Below the pieces are notes generated by a model. It made no database searches and was not told the DNA's origin. It was given only the letters and a program-made list of their open reading frames with translations. The position numbers were made by a program, and so were the translations under genes. Shown in pieces: positions 27,218 through 38,400 of a stretch of 64,000 bases of DNA (position 1 is the stretch's first letter; each line of letters opens with the position of its first letter). The stretch spans positions 29,863,753-29,927,752 of the forward strand of contig NC_092859.1 of NCBI RefSeq assembly GCF_032062135.1, in the 5' to 3' direction. Source of the DNA: Pyxicephalus adspersus (taxonomy: Eukaryota; Chordata; Amphibia; Anura; Pyxicephalidae).

Positions 27218-27625
27218 CAGGGGTCGGCAAACTCTGGCCTTTAAGCCAGATACGGCCTAGCCGGTAGTTTGTAACGGCCTAACGCCCCCTAATGCCGGTC
27301 GGCAACACGCGGCTCCGGAGCCACGGGTTGCCGGCGGATCGGCCAGGAGGCGTTGAGAACTACCGGAGCCGTAGAGACGCTGGAGCTCCGTTGCCGTCCC
27401 CTTGCAGTTGCTCCCCTATTTACCGCGGTGTTGATACTTCCGCCGCCGCGGTAAATAGAGAAAGCTCCCTGAACGTAAATCCCTCTCCTCCGCAATGCAT
27501 ACGGAGTAGAGGAATTTAACTTCAGGGGGCGTTCCATGGTGGTGGGCAGGTCATTAGGGCAGGCCTAGTGTGCTCCTGCCCACCCCATAAATGGCCTAGT
27601 GGCCATAAAACTTTGCCGACCCCTG
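27218..27625. mobile_element. hAT-like MITE with CAGGGGTCGGCAAA ends
   Basis: The 408-bp element has perfect 14-bp inverted ends CAGGGGTCGGCAAA and TTTGCCGACCCCTG, and a perfect 8-bp duplication TTCTAGTT (27210-27217 and 27626-27633). It is strongly CpG-rich and holds an internal palindromic pair, CCTATTTACCGCGG and CCGCGGTAAATAG. Its intact target duplication suggests it is fairly recent. It should not be read as a CpG-island promoter. Confidence 0.88.
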
Positions 27626-28499
27626 TTCTAGTTGATTGAAGAGCTCAATTATAACCCATTTGGGGGATGAGGTGTGGTGGACATGAGCAGAGATATCACT
27701 GCTTTCCCAGATAGAGTAAAGGCCCTTCTTTGCAGCATGCTGGCAGGGGACAGACAAAAAAATATAAAAAAAAATATATTTTATTGTGATGTGTCTGAAA
27801 TGTATTTAGCTGAAAACACGTAAAGTTTAATTATGCTTCAGATTACACAGTTATATCTTTACTTATATCTAAGTGTCCTTAGATTGTAATTCTCTTAATG
27901 TTATGTTTTTGGTCTTGATACTTCTAATTGTCTATTAAACCAAGCTTTCTTTGCCCCAGACAGAAGCTGTAGTGGAAGGTATTCTGTTTGTGTTGCTGAA
28001 TGTACAATGCAGATATAGTTGATGGATTTCCTGTGTAGACATAAATCTGGCAGATATACCACTCAGTCATGTATCTGCATCACTCATGCATCTGTATTTC
28101 ATTGTTTCCCATGTGTACAGCATGCACTTTGTGCTCTAAAGATTTCTTTCTTTATAACTAAACATCTTGTATCAGTTTTGTATTGTATTGTTTTTGTATT
28201 AAGGCGTGGGAGTTTCTTGGCTTGAGATAGATAGGTGTATATCTGTATGGCAGTCATAAAAATGCCCCATCCTATTTGAGTAAGATAGCAGCTAACACAG
28301 GAAGAATGAGCAATGCTAATGTTACATTTATTCCATTATTTTATAAACATTGAGGCTGTCCTTTATGACCTACTACACACAAGTAATTAAAGTAGACCAT
28401 CAATAAGTAAATTGGCTCAAGGTAAAAATTCAAATTGTTTGAAAAAGTTTTCCTTGCTATTCATAATCAAGGGACAAACCCATATGTAAAAGTATTTAA

Positions 28500-29132
28500 A
28501 AAAAGGTTCTTGTACTCAGTCCAGGATATTACTGGGTAAGTATACAAGGAAAGGAGGGTTTTTGTGAAAAACAACATACATTTATTCGTATGTCCTAAAC
28601 TTCTGCCAAGCAATGTTACAATCCCTGTCTTTGCCTCAATATTACAGCCTCTAGCCACAACACTGTGCAACATGAGGCTTTTAAACTATACCAACCCTAT
28701 TCTTTAGCCCAAATGGGCTGAATGGCTTTATATAACACAAACCACCATGCAAGGAATTTACTAGACACCATCTTCCAAAAACCTATGTTGAACCCGTTTC
28801 CAATTTTTAAGAAAACCCTGTAAGTTTGAACATCCACAAGAACCACCAATGCGACTCCCCTGTATGACATGTCTCCATATTTAATATCCCCTGAGGAAGC
28901 CCTACATGGACGAAATGTGGCGGGACCAGAGACCTTTCATTTTGAACCTATTTGGTATAACCTATGGACTTACAAGATACCGTTTTCATATAAGGGAATA
29001 ATTTATGGTAAGATAACTCTGTGTTTTAGTATCCCCTTGTATGAAGAAATGTATGTTGTTTTGCCACAAAATCCATCTTTTCCTTGTATACTCACTCAGT
29101 AATATCCTGGACTGAGTACAAGAACTCTTTTT
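28500..29132. mobile_element. Long-terminal-inverted-repeat element, 633 bp
   Basis: The left end GGTTCTTGTACTCAGTCCAG then GATATTACTGGGTAAGTATA is mirrored by the right end TATACTCACTCAGTAATATC then CTGGACTGAGTACAAGAAC. The arms are at least 50 bp and about 90% alike. The interior includes CCCTGAGGAAGCCCTACATG and GACGAAATGTGGCGGGACC, a phrase of a kind often seen in dispersed amphibian repeats. No transposase frame is evident. Confidence 0.75.
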
Positions 29133-29732
29133 TGTATAACCAATATTAAAGGGTTTGAAACTTGTTGTTAAGGATAGTGAGATTCACCCCTTTCTCTTTA
29201 CCTACCTACAGGAAACTTAAAAAAAAAGAATATATTATCTAAATCATCAGAGCAGCAGTACTGCTTGTCAGGGGAACATCATTTCTCTTCAGGTAACAAC
29301 TGAAACCTGAAGACACCTTACTTTCGGGCCATCTATAAGCATAAATGGCTCCTCAGCGTACATGCACATTAGGCAGAGGATTAACACCAGGATATTTTGG
29401 ATGCAATGGCTGTGTTCCACCGGGCTGCACATCAAAAAAACAAAAAACTCCAGAGCAAGGGTAAAGGTAAGTATTTAAATGGTATGGAAATGCAGTTTTT
29501 TATTTTATTATTTGCAACCAAAGCTGGGCTGGTTAATAATGAAAAAACCCTAAAAGCATACTTTCAATATTAGCCTTACAATTAATAGAATTTCCCAGTT
29601 CCTCCCTTGTCTGCTGTGGACACTGTTTACTTCCAATATACTTGGATTTGGTAACAGCTTTGTGTCACCTATTAAACATTATGAATATGTAATCAGGGTT
29701 GAGAAATAAAAATAGTTTTTGTTATGTTTTAG

Positions 29733-29831
29733 GGGAGCGGGCGTGATAATACATGCTGACACGATGACTGTGAGACGGGCGGCTGAGGTGACCAGAAATA
29801 AGGATCCCTCTCTGCACCAGTCAAGCTGCAG
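29733..29831 (+). CDS. DENND2A: Candidate upstream exon of DENND2A with alternative start ATG at 29764
   Basis: This exon is bounded by an acceptor (TTATGTTTTAG) and a strong donor (GCAG|GTAAGA). An ATG at 29764 with A at -3 opens a frame MTVRRAAEVTRNKDPSLHQS and two more residues, ending with a split codon AG. Spliced to 34314 this gives AGG and continues in frame through the 66 open codons before the ATG at 34513. The full N-terminal extension is therefore 89 codons without a stop. The exon is richer in G+C and CpG than its surroundings. A short upstream ATG at 29753 ends in TGA overlapping the ATG at 29764. It may instead be a 5' UTR exon whose frame is open by chance. I do not recall a human counterpart, so this rests on splice signals and frame only. 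Confidence 0.55.
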
Positions 29832-30334
29832 GTAAGAAAAAAATACCATCTATTAAATGAAAATAATGTTAATTTTAGTGAATGCACATTTTGACTTTTT
29901 TTTCTTAAACTGAACCCTACACACAAATAAAAGCTGCTGTGGAATGATAGATCATGAATTATTTTTGATAAATACAAGCAGTGTAGCTGATGGAATCTAA
30001 CCTGGTGTCAAGCCAGAATGTGAGGGTAAGAAGCAATCCATTCAATTCATGTGCTGATAAGGTGCTAATAGGAAAAGAGGGCAGAGTTACAAAAAGAATG
30101 CTTTTTCTTTCACTGTCTATTCATGGGCTGGGGCAGTTTCAGAAAGAGCTGGGGTTAGAGTAAGAAGGTTAACTGTTTCTGGCCATCATAGAACATCTAG
30201 CGGCTGCGAACAAAGTACTTGGATAGAAACTCTCTGGAATAAGATTAATATTACAGGAAAGTTGATTTTGTTCCTTTTTTTTTCAATGGGCTATGTATTG
30301 GACTTGTGCTTTAAAGTGAATTTGTTGTATCTTA

Positions 30335-30665
30335 GGCTTCAAACACATGTTAAATTTCATATGCTGGATACAATCTTTCATGATTGTTTCTAGTGACAGA
30401 TGAAGGAACAAGTTCTGTAGACACAGCACCCGTTCTATTGTATGGAGAGGGGAGGAGAGAAAACAAGCAAGCAGCACCTCACTCTGCTTTCCTCCATTGA
30501 CTTACATATTGGTCGTTCTCCATCATTGTTCATGGATCCACCATAAGGTATCCATGGCAGGTGTTAGGTGACTTTCGTACGTACAGTATGCTAAATTCTT
30601 GCCCGAGAGGAGCACTGTTCGCCATGGCAATGGCAATGATTATCTGACATGTGTACATAGGCCTA
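30335..30665. mobile_element. Decayed fold-back element, GACATGTGTACATAGG family
   Basis: It starts near CAAACACATGTTAAATTTCA and ends ATCTGACATGTGTACATAGG. Blocks such as CAATCTTTCATGATTGTTTC match the copies at 10330 and 42315. It lies in the intron after the candidate upstream exon. Confidence 0.4.
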
Positions 30666-32799
30666 TACATTTTTACACGTGTGTTGCTCCCCACTGTATA
30701 TTTTTATTGCAAATATTTATTACTTTAGCCACTAGATGGGAGATAGATAGGCTACTATAAGGACTCTGTCTCTCTGCCTACCATTGTCAGCATATTGATA
30801 GACATGTGTGGTGGGAAGGAGCAGCATAGGACAACAATTGTCTAGTTCAGAAGATCGGGAAGAAGAGCCTGCAAATGTAATTTTACATAGAAAGGTTTTT
30901 AAAAACACATCTACACAGGCATATCAATTTTTTTACATGGTTATATAAAGCATAGAAAACACATACATTCTCTGATGTGACTTTCACATTTTTTACATGT
31001 TCCTCTTTCCATGTTTTTCTTATTGTAATAAATATAGAGCATTGTAGATATATCACCAGAGGAGATGTGTATTTGAATAGAGACTTTTAAGCCTTTGATA
31101 TAAAATATCAGCCACACAAGTAGTACATAGATTTAATGGAGTCGCGTGACTTGTTGACTTGCATCGTGGGAAGGAGCAGAAATCCACAACCTTTGTTTAG
31201 GACAAAAAGCTTAAAAATGTAAAAAAACAACTACTTCTTCTGTTCCATAAGCAATAGGAAATCCAAAAATATCAGCTGTTATCAGAACAGGAGGTGAGAG
31301 GAAATCTTCCAATTGGAACATCCAAGGAAATTTAATATGAAATGCCACATGCCACAAGGTGTCTGAAAGGGGGGGACCTTAGGGTTAAGCTACTCTGACA
31401 ATGGTAAACCCTAACAATATTGAATCCTTTGAATCTACAACCAATAAAAAAGGACAGTTTTGAGTTTAGTGCTGTCAGCCCATGCATATTCTATGTACGT
31501 GACTGCTTCAAACCACTGCTTTGGGCTTAACCTAAATATATAGTTCAGCCTTAATATATTAAATGCATTGTGTCTTAAAAAGTTTCTGATTAATTGGTGC
31601 ATGCCATGTATCTTCATTCATTTTGCATTGCCATACTATTCATACAACAGTCTGTTTTAAGCCAAGGGCAGCCATGTGTCCCACGCAAGCTTTGCTTGTG
31701 AATTATGGATTTCCAGCAGTGTATCTCTGCCCGCGATCATTCTGTGCTTCCTCTGTCCTCCACCACAGTTGTGGCTTGTGGTTTCTGGACCTCACCGAGT
31801 CAGGGTTTTGCCTTTTTTTCCACTTTGCTTTTTAAGTGTGGAGCCAGGAGAAGGAAAGTTTAGTGCGGCTTCTTGGGTTCATCAGATTGCTGACTCACAC
31901 ACTGAGCAGTAGAACTGTGGACACAATAGTGTTTATTTAAAGAAAAATCCCAGTCTAAATTGTATTCTGTATATGGACTGCAATTGAGGAGTTTTTGCAG
32001 TTTCCAAATACACTACAATTGTTTTTCAATTCTTTTTTGGTTTCCTGACTTTAGAAAAGATCCCAAAAGAATCCTTACACCCTACCTCCCTAGAATTAGA
32101 TGTTTATTTCAGAATTACTTGCAGCAGCACAACAGAAATCAGGAAAATATTTAGGCTCTTTATTAAAAGTATTTTAATGCAGTTTAAAACAAACCTGTGC
32201 TCATACAGGGCAAAGCAGCAATGCCAGCTGTGTATGTATAATTTTCCATCAGACCAATGCTACTTTGTTTGCACAAAGCAGCCAAGTGACCTTACAGTAC
32301 TTCCTGGTAACTTCCCATGTAACTCAAATCTCTTCTGTTTTTTTTTTTGATTGGCTGCTCAAGCAGCCAGTGCTTTCAGATAGGGATGGGAAGGGAGCAT
32401 AGAACATGTCATCTTGCATCAATCAGCCCATGTCCATTCTTGAGCTTTTCCACCTAAATCAATCCCCTAGAAGTTAAAATTAGAAAAATATCTGTATATC
32501 TGAGATGGGCAGGTAACTGCCAGGACTGTAGAGTCTTAGTAATAAAAAGAAATTTTGAACAAATAGATTTATACATATTAAAAATATGGAGATGCTTTTG
32601 AGAGATCCACCCCCTTCTTCAGGTAGGAACTTTGACATTATAAAGACAGCTAAAGCCTTTAAAGACTTTACCCATGACAATTTTAATTTAAAAATGCATG
32701 TGCATGTGCATGCATGTGCTGTTACAAAATCTTCCACACTACATGCTTTATAAAAAGATCAAGAGTTTTCATTCCTCTGAAATTTCAGTAAAAATCTGG

Positions 32800-33140
32800 A
32801 AATGATGGCAAATTGTTATTTTGGAGGGATAAAAACAAGGGTTGCAGAAGATAATTTAAACTGCACATGTCTTAAAATGCCTAAAATGTTTGCCATAGAC
32901 ACTATTCTTGGTGCATCTATACTGGTACTGGTTTTGAAAAATACAGCTCATCTAGTTAGCGCTCTGATCTTCTTCTCAGAACTATCTAAATCTCTGGCCC
33001 AGAATAAGTAAGCAGGTAAGGGGTTCAGCTAATTGTGGCACAATTTATGTTGCCCCAAGTTTGTTTCAGGCTTGTGACTTAAACTACTGAAGCCAAAAAT
33101 TAGCTTTACATCAAGACAAATAGCATTGTTTAAATTAATT
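32800..33140 (+). repeat. Interspersed repeat, copy 1 (GCTCTGATCTT / CAATTAGCATT family)
   Basis: GTTAGCGCTCTGATCTTCTTC, CAGCTAATTGTGGCACAAT, TTTCAGGCTTGTGACTTAAA and AGCTTTACATCAAGACAAAT occur in the same order as in 39815-40085. Its source element is not recognised. Confidence 0.5.
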
Positions 33141-33333
33141 CAATAATGGCAGTTTTCATTATCTCCCAGTATAGTTTCACTTGAAAAGCCAGGTCAGATG
33201 AGAAGCATGATGATTCCACAGAGTGAGTGTTTTGTACTAGTAGGATGTTTGTCTAGATGTTTGATGTCTATAACAACTCAAACAGATTCTATAGGTTCAA
33301 ATTAATAGAGACTTCTCCAAGGCATTTTTTTAA

Positions 33334-33968
33334 ACTTATTTTTATTTATTTATTTTATGAGTTACACCAATGTTGAGGACAAATAATGCAGTTACAATAA
33401 TAAGAGAAGTTGAAATATATGTTACACATTGAAACAAACAAGTCAACAATGTGTTTGAGTCGACAGAATGAGTAATTGTCCATTATATTATTACAGTTAG
33501 TTAACAAAAAAGCAAGAAAAATAAAAAAAATAAAGGAACAATTAGAATAAATTGGTGTTGTGATGTCAGAGTTGTTCTAATGTTCACCAGTATTGCGCAG
33601 TTTCCTTGGATATAAGTGGTCCAGGAAATCCTATGGGGGAGAGACAGATTTTGCTCCTATTCTGGTGGCCTAGAGGTTGGTGGAAAATTTAATTTGTGAC
33701 CCCTTGGGTGTGGAGCATTATGGAGGGTCACCTTCTAGGGTTCTGATGGAGTACCAGGTAGTTTGATTGAAACACTTATAGAGCTGCGTTTTAGTGGTTA
33801 TGTTCAGAGTTTCAATGAAACTCTCCCATGTGTCAAAAAACTGTGAAGTTTTAGTATCTTTGGAGTAAGAGGCCTCAACCCATTCCATTTTGAATAGATG
33901 TTGGAGCTTTGTAAGGAACAACTTGATCGAGGGAGGGGAGTGGAAATACAACTGTGGAGAATGGATTG
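33334..33968 (-). mobile_element. 5'-truncated L1-like LINE, minus strand
   Basis: The element lies between two copies of a perfect 16-bp target duplication, CAAGGCATTTTTTTAA (33318-33333 and 33969-33984). On the minus strand a 77-codon remnant (33951-33718), with WVEASYSKDTKTSQFFDTWE and SFIETLNITTKTQLYKCF, resembles the C-terminal tail of L1-type ORF2. It is followed by a 3' UTR and an A-rich end (AAATAAATAAATAAAAATAA). The insertion ends about 330 bp before the first well-supported DENND2A coding exon. Confidence 0.75.
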
Positions 33969-34313
33969 CAAGGCATTTTTTTAATCATCAAACCTATCAT
34001 GGAAAAAGGCTCACAATATTGCAAAGAAGCAAAATTTCCAATAGTCGCTTTTGGAGCCTTGTGATTTTTAGCTGTCACTTGTTGATTAATTTGTAATGGA
34101 AAATAACAACATGAATTACTTTGTAAACCAAAAGGGACTCTTACCTATATTTCCAACTTAAATTGTTTAAAAAGGTAGTGGTATGAATATTTTTCTCTTT
34201 TGCAAAATCAGTAGCCAAATTTTCTCTAATATCTCACAAGTTGCATTTTTGAAATAAGTATACTATGCTAGAATCCCAGCCACAGGTACCAATAATTCTT
34301 TTCTTTTCCCTAG

Positions 34314-35423
34314 GGTGAGCTCCACAGGTAAAGAGAACTCTGGGACCTGGAAAAAAATTGAACTTGTTCAGTTTCACTCAAGTTTCACAACTGAAACTAT
34401 AAGTGCATTGGCCCCAGTATTATACAAGCAAGAAGTTGACCAAGAGAAGACTCCATTTAAAGGCCTGGATAACTGGCCAAGTGAAAAAGACTTACAAGGT
34501 TTGGGACAGAACATGCTCAGCAACAAAATGATTATCAATGACCCAGTGATGGAAATTAATGTCAAGGATCCGGGACTTATTATTAAGAAACAGCTGGGGA
34601 ACACCAAGTCTTCCCCATCTCCACAAAAGATTACTCTTAAAAAAACATCAAGCATCAAGGATAAGATTTCTGAGTGGGAAGGTAAGAAGGAGACACTGTC
34701 CCCAAACCTTGGCAGGAAAGAGCCAATATCTGTAAAAAGACAGGACTCGTTTGGTACCACTTTTGGAGATACAATTGTTGATAATGGAAGGAATCGTCAG
34801 AAGGTTAATATCAAAAGGATGTTTAGTTGGGAAATGGAAAACAAGGACATTGAACAGAGAGAGTCTCAAAAGGTTGAAAAGAAAACAGAAAAAGAACCCA
34901 GCTTAACCACAGAAAGACTTCAGGAGCAAGTTACAGACACTAACAAGGACCTAACAACTGTACTGAACCAGGTGAAAAAGTTTGAACGTTCATTAAAGGA
35001 CAGTACTGCAGATGGCCTACCACAACTACCTGGGACCTATTACTCACCGCAGTGTTTACTAGACTCAGAAAACCAGGAGAACAAAGTGGGGTCAAAGTTA
35101 AAACGGGGATCAGACTCTGAGAATGCAGAACCTATATTTGGGACAGTTGGAGAGGGTAGAATATCTAGAAGGACAAGCAATGCTGAAAATGTATATACAG
35201 AGCCCGGGGCCCCTGAGAAGTCAGTACCTATCAACCCTTTACCAAAACCTAGGAGAACTTTTCGGCATGAGGGGGACCTGGGTCCAGTTAGAACAGGTTT
35301 ACGGAAAAGAGACTTACCTCCACTTCCTTGTATACTTCCCCCTCCACTCCCAACATCACCCCCTCCATCAGCTGTAAGCAGGAGACTTTGGAATAGCAAG
35401 CACAGAAACAACGGAGACCACAG
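34314..35423 (+). CDS. DENND2A: DENND2A first well-supported coding exon (N-terminal disordered region)
   Basis: This 1110-nt exon starts after TTCTTTTCCCTAG and ends at ACCACAG|GTAAGT, leaving a split codon AG. The conserved start is the ATG at 34513 (A at -3), because [11 protein letters not shown] aligns with the start of the human protein. The frame is open for 66 more codons upstream to the exon edge with no Met. It encodes residues 1-303 of the short form: the KISEWEG motif near residue 50, a basic stretch, [14 protein letters not shown], a GTYYSPQCL motif, [21 protein letters not shown] and a proline-rich run that resembles SH3 or WW ligands. The region is mostly charged and likely disordered. 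An overlapping opposite-strand frame of 128 codons is a shadow. Confidence 0.93.
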
Positions 35424-38400
35424 GTAAGTTAATGTTATTTTGTGATTTTGTATCAAAACAGAGAGAAACCTTACTATGTTTGCAGAAACCATAGCCTATC
35501 TTTAAGGTATCTATACTCCATTTGTTTTTTTTTTTGGGTATGGCCAGGAAGCCTCCTGTGAAATCTTAATGAGCACATTTTGTCTATAAATACACTTTAA
35601 GATCTATTTGTTTTTTTTATCCCCTTTCGTGTTTGAAGTTTATGATTTTTTGAGCTTCAATAACCTAACATTTAGTGGTTGATGGTTGTAAATACCATCT
35701 CTGAAGTGGGTATTCTTCAAGTTTATCAATAACACAAACAAAGGTAAACATCACACAGTGTTGTTTTTGTATGATTTCAATGCATTTGTATTCTTCTTTC
35801 CATATACAAAGCCTTGCAATCAAGAACACTACAAAATGTATGGGATATGAGATTCTGGGTCCTGTGCTTTTTCACTCCATTACCATGGACCAGAATTTAA
35901 ATCATGTAGCTTTAAGTTATGTATAATTCAAAATTAAATTAGCTCTGGTAAGGCAGCTGTTGTAGATTAGGGGAAATCACATGGTTCCATGAGTCTAAAG
36001 ATTTCCATAAGAATGTTTTGGAACTTCTTCAGGGCTTGGGATGGTATGCAAAACAATTTAACTATGGTAATTCATGGGGTCTAGGATATAAGTTTCCTGG
36101 TTCCCCGTAAATGATGGGCTTTGGCAGCCACCTGAAGAACATCTATTTCCTATACTGGAAGGGAAGGGTTCATCTCAACCTGGGTAGAAGCCATGCATCT
36201 ATGTACAGCTTGGGCCTAGAATTCAAAGAGGTTTTACAAAAATACAGACATGAGGATGAATACACGTAAACTTGCCTGCAGTTTAGCTATCTTTAGGGTA
36301 TTGGTCTTTTTAAGTATATTTAAAACAAAAATGTTATTCAAAACAGTTGGATAGAGTAGGAAATTTCAGATTATAAATTTATAAATAGATCTTTATAAAT
36401 AAACTGCTTTATAAATAAACCCCTAGACCAGTGGTTGCCTACCTTTTCGGACCTACAAACCACTAAACTTACGGGCTTCGGTCCACGCATGCGCGGGGAG
36501 CTGTGTGTCACTCAAAGGGAAAGAAACTTCCCCAAGAGTGACGTCATGATGCCAGAACCTGCCCACTCTCCCATAGCAAGGGTCCTTCTCCTGACTCCGC
36601 TGGGGGGCGTACTGGCCAGAGCCGCAGACCACCGGTTGGTGACTGCTGCCCTAGACATTATTCAGTATCCCCTTTTGTTTCTGTTTTGGGGAACACTTAA
36701 TATGTTAACATTTATCCAGACAAATATTTTCTTTCCTACTAAGGAGTGAATCTCCTTAGTAGGAAAGGAATAATATCTGACAGATATTCTAACTAAAAAA
36801 TGTTTGGACTTTAGATACACTTAATAGGCATTTTTTGCAAAGTAATCTACCTAGTAGAATTTAGTATAGAAGCGGGTGTTGATCAATTAGGGATGAGTTC
36901 CAAATGAGGAACAGCTTTAAAGTGAAACAATAACACACATGTAATAATGATAAATAAACTAGCACCTGTACCTCAGGTCACCCTAAGAAATGTACCCTTC
37001 CTTTCTGGCTGTTGTATTTTTGGAGGGAACGCATGCTTATTTATAGAAAGATGCAACTTCATGTTCCTCTAAAAGCAATGAGCTACCAATTCACCAGTCA
37101 GGAAGGAAGTCTGTAGGTTTATTTTTGTTTCCCTGTCTATAAGAAGCTAAAAATCTTCAGGAATATTATCCTCAGAGTAACTACTGTATAAATCATGTTC
37201 CAAACTGGTTAACTCTTTACATGCTTGTTATACTTTGGGGTAATTTTTCAGATATTGTGACCAAGAAAGGTTTTTTTATTCAGTCTGGAACTGTCACAGC
37301 AAACTCAGATTTAACTAGGGGTCATGGAGAGTAGAATATGAAGAAAAGGTCATTCTACATAAGAAAATTTACAAAACTTTAGGGATTAAAAGACTAGTTT
37401 TAAAATCTATATTCCTATTTTAAAGTTTATCCTAATCCCAAAACACATATCTCCTACCTTTCTGAAATAAGTGACTTTTATTTAGCACAAAGTATGTAGA
37501 CAAATGACACACAATTTCCTCCTCTTGTTCATATTCTTATGAATATGATCTATGGTGATTGGATAGTTTTTTAGAACATTACAAAAGTTTTTAGTTAAAT
37601 GTAACTAACTACTAATAGATATACAATGACCTGTATAAATTAAAGCCTTCACATACGGATTGTTAGAATTGATGTATGATGGAGGCATAGTTTGAACAAC
37701 AAAGTATACTTTGTGGCAACAAAATAAGGTTTTGATTACCTGAATTCCCATTATCCAGGATGGTGCTAAGGTGTTGAGTGCTTGAAAAGTGTGGGTACAA
37801 AGCACCAGATTTAACCTGGATTTGGTTACTCAAAGAAAGGAGAACCACACCATAAATGTAGGTGTCCAAGAAGAATAAATTATCATGGAAGATTTACAGG
37901 TGATAGAATTATAATAGTTGATAGATGTATAGTCTGACTTCTTTGTTCCTTCCTTCCAAACATTCTTTAACTGTTGGTTCTGTAAGATGTGAAGTGTGAT
38001 AATGCTTGTGTTTTCAGACACTGATACTGGGTCATAACAATAATACTGGTCAGTAACACACCAAGCACATTTCAAGCAAGACAAAGAGATGACTCTTCAG
38101 CCTGGAGCAGGAAGCTAACTAAGCCCCTAATACGGCAATTTATTCTGCAGCTATCCTGCAAATCTACAGTATTAGTTGTATATTTTATGGGGGGAATTTA
38201 CCTAAACTGTATTACATATGCTGTAGTTTTATTTGACACATCATTTAGTGACTCATTATTTATGTAAGAGAGGCCAAGGTGATTATATTAACAACTGTGA
38301 ATGCATTATTAAAATAGCTTACACAACAGTTATGTAATTTTGCATGCCAGTTCGTATTAAAGCCTAGCTCTAGTTTAGCCTTTATTAATATACATAGAAG

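Larger units (their letters stand above)
29832..33317. other. Intron between the candidate upstream exon and first supported exon (left part)
   Basis: Contains the decayed fold-back element at 30335-30665 and the repeat copy from 32800 to 33140. No further exon is recognised. Confidence 0.5.

Noticed and set aside
34281..34290. Possible alternative acceptor CCACAG before 34287
   Set aside because: Lacks a preceding pyrimidine tract, whereas TTCTTTTCCCTAG at 34301-34313 is a far better acceptor.
34374..34760. 128-codon minus-strand frame
   Set aside because: Antisense shadow of the large DENND2A exon.
35040..35492. 150-codon minus-strand frame
   Set aside because: Antisense shadow of the proline-rich end of the same exon.
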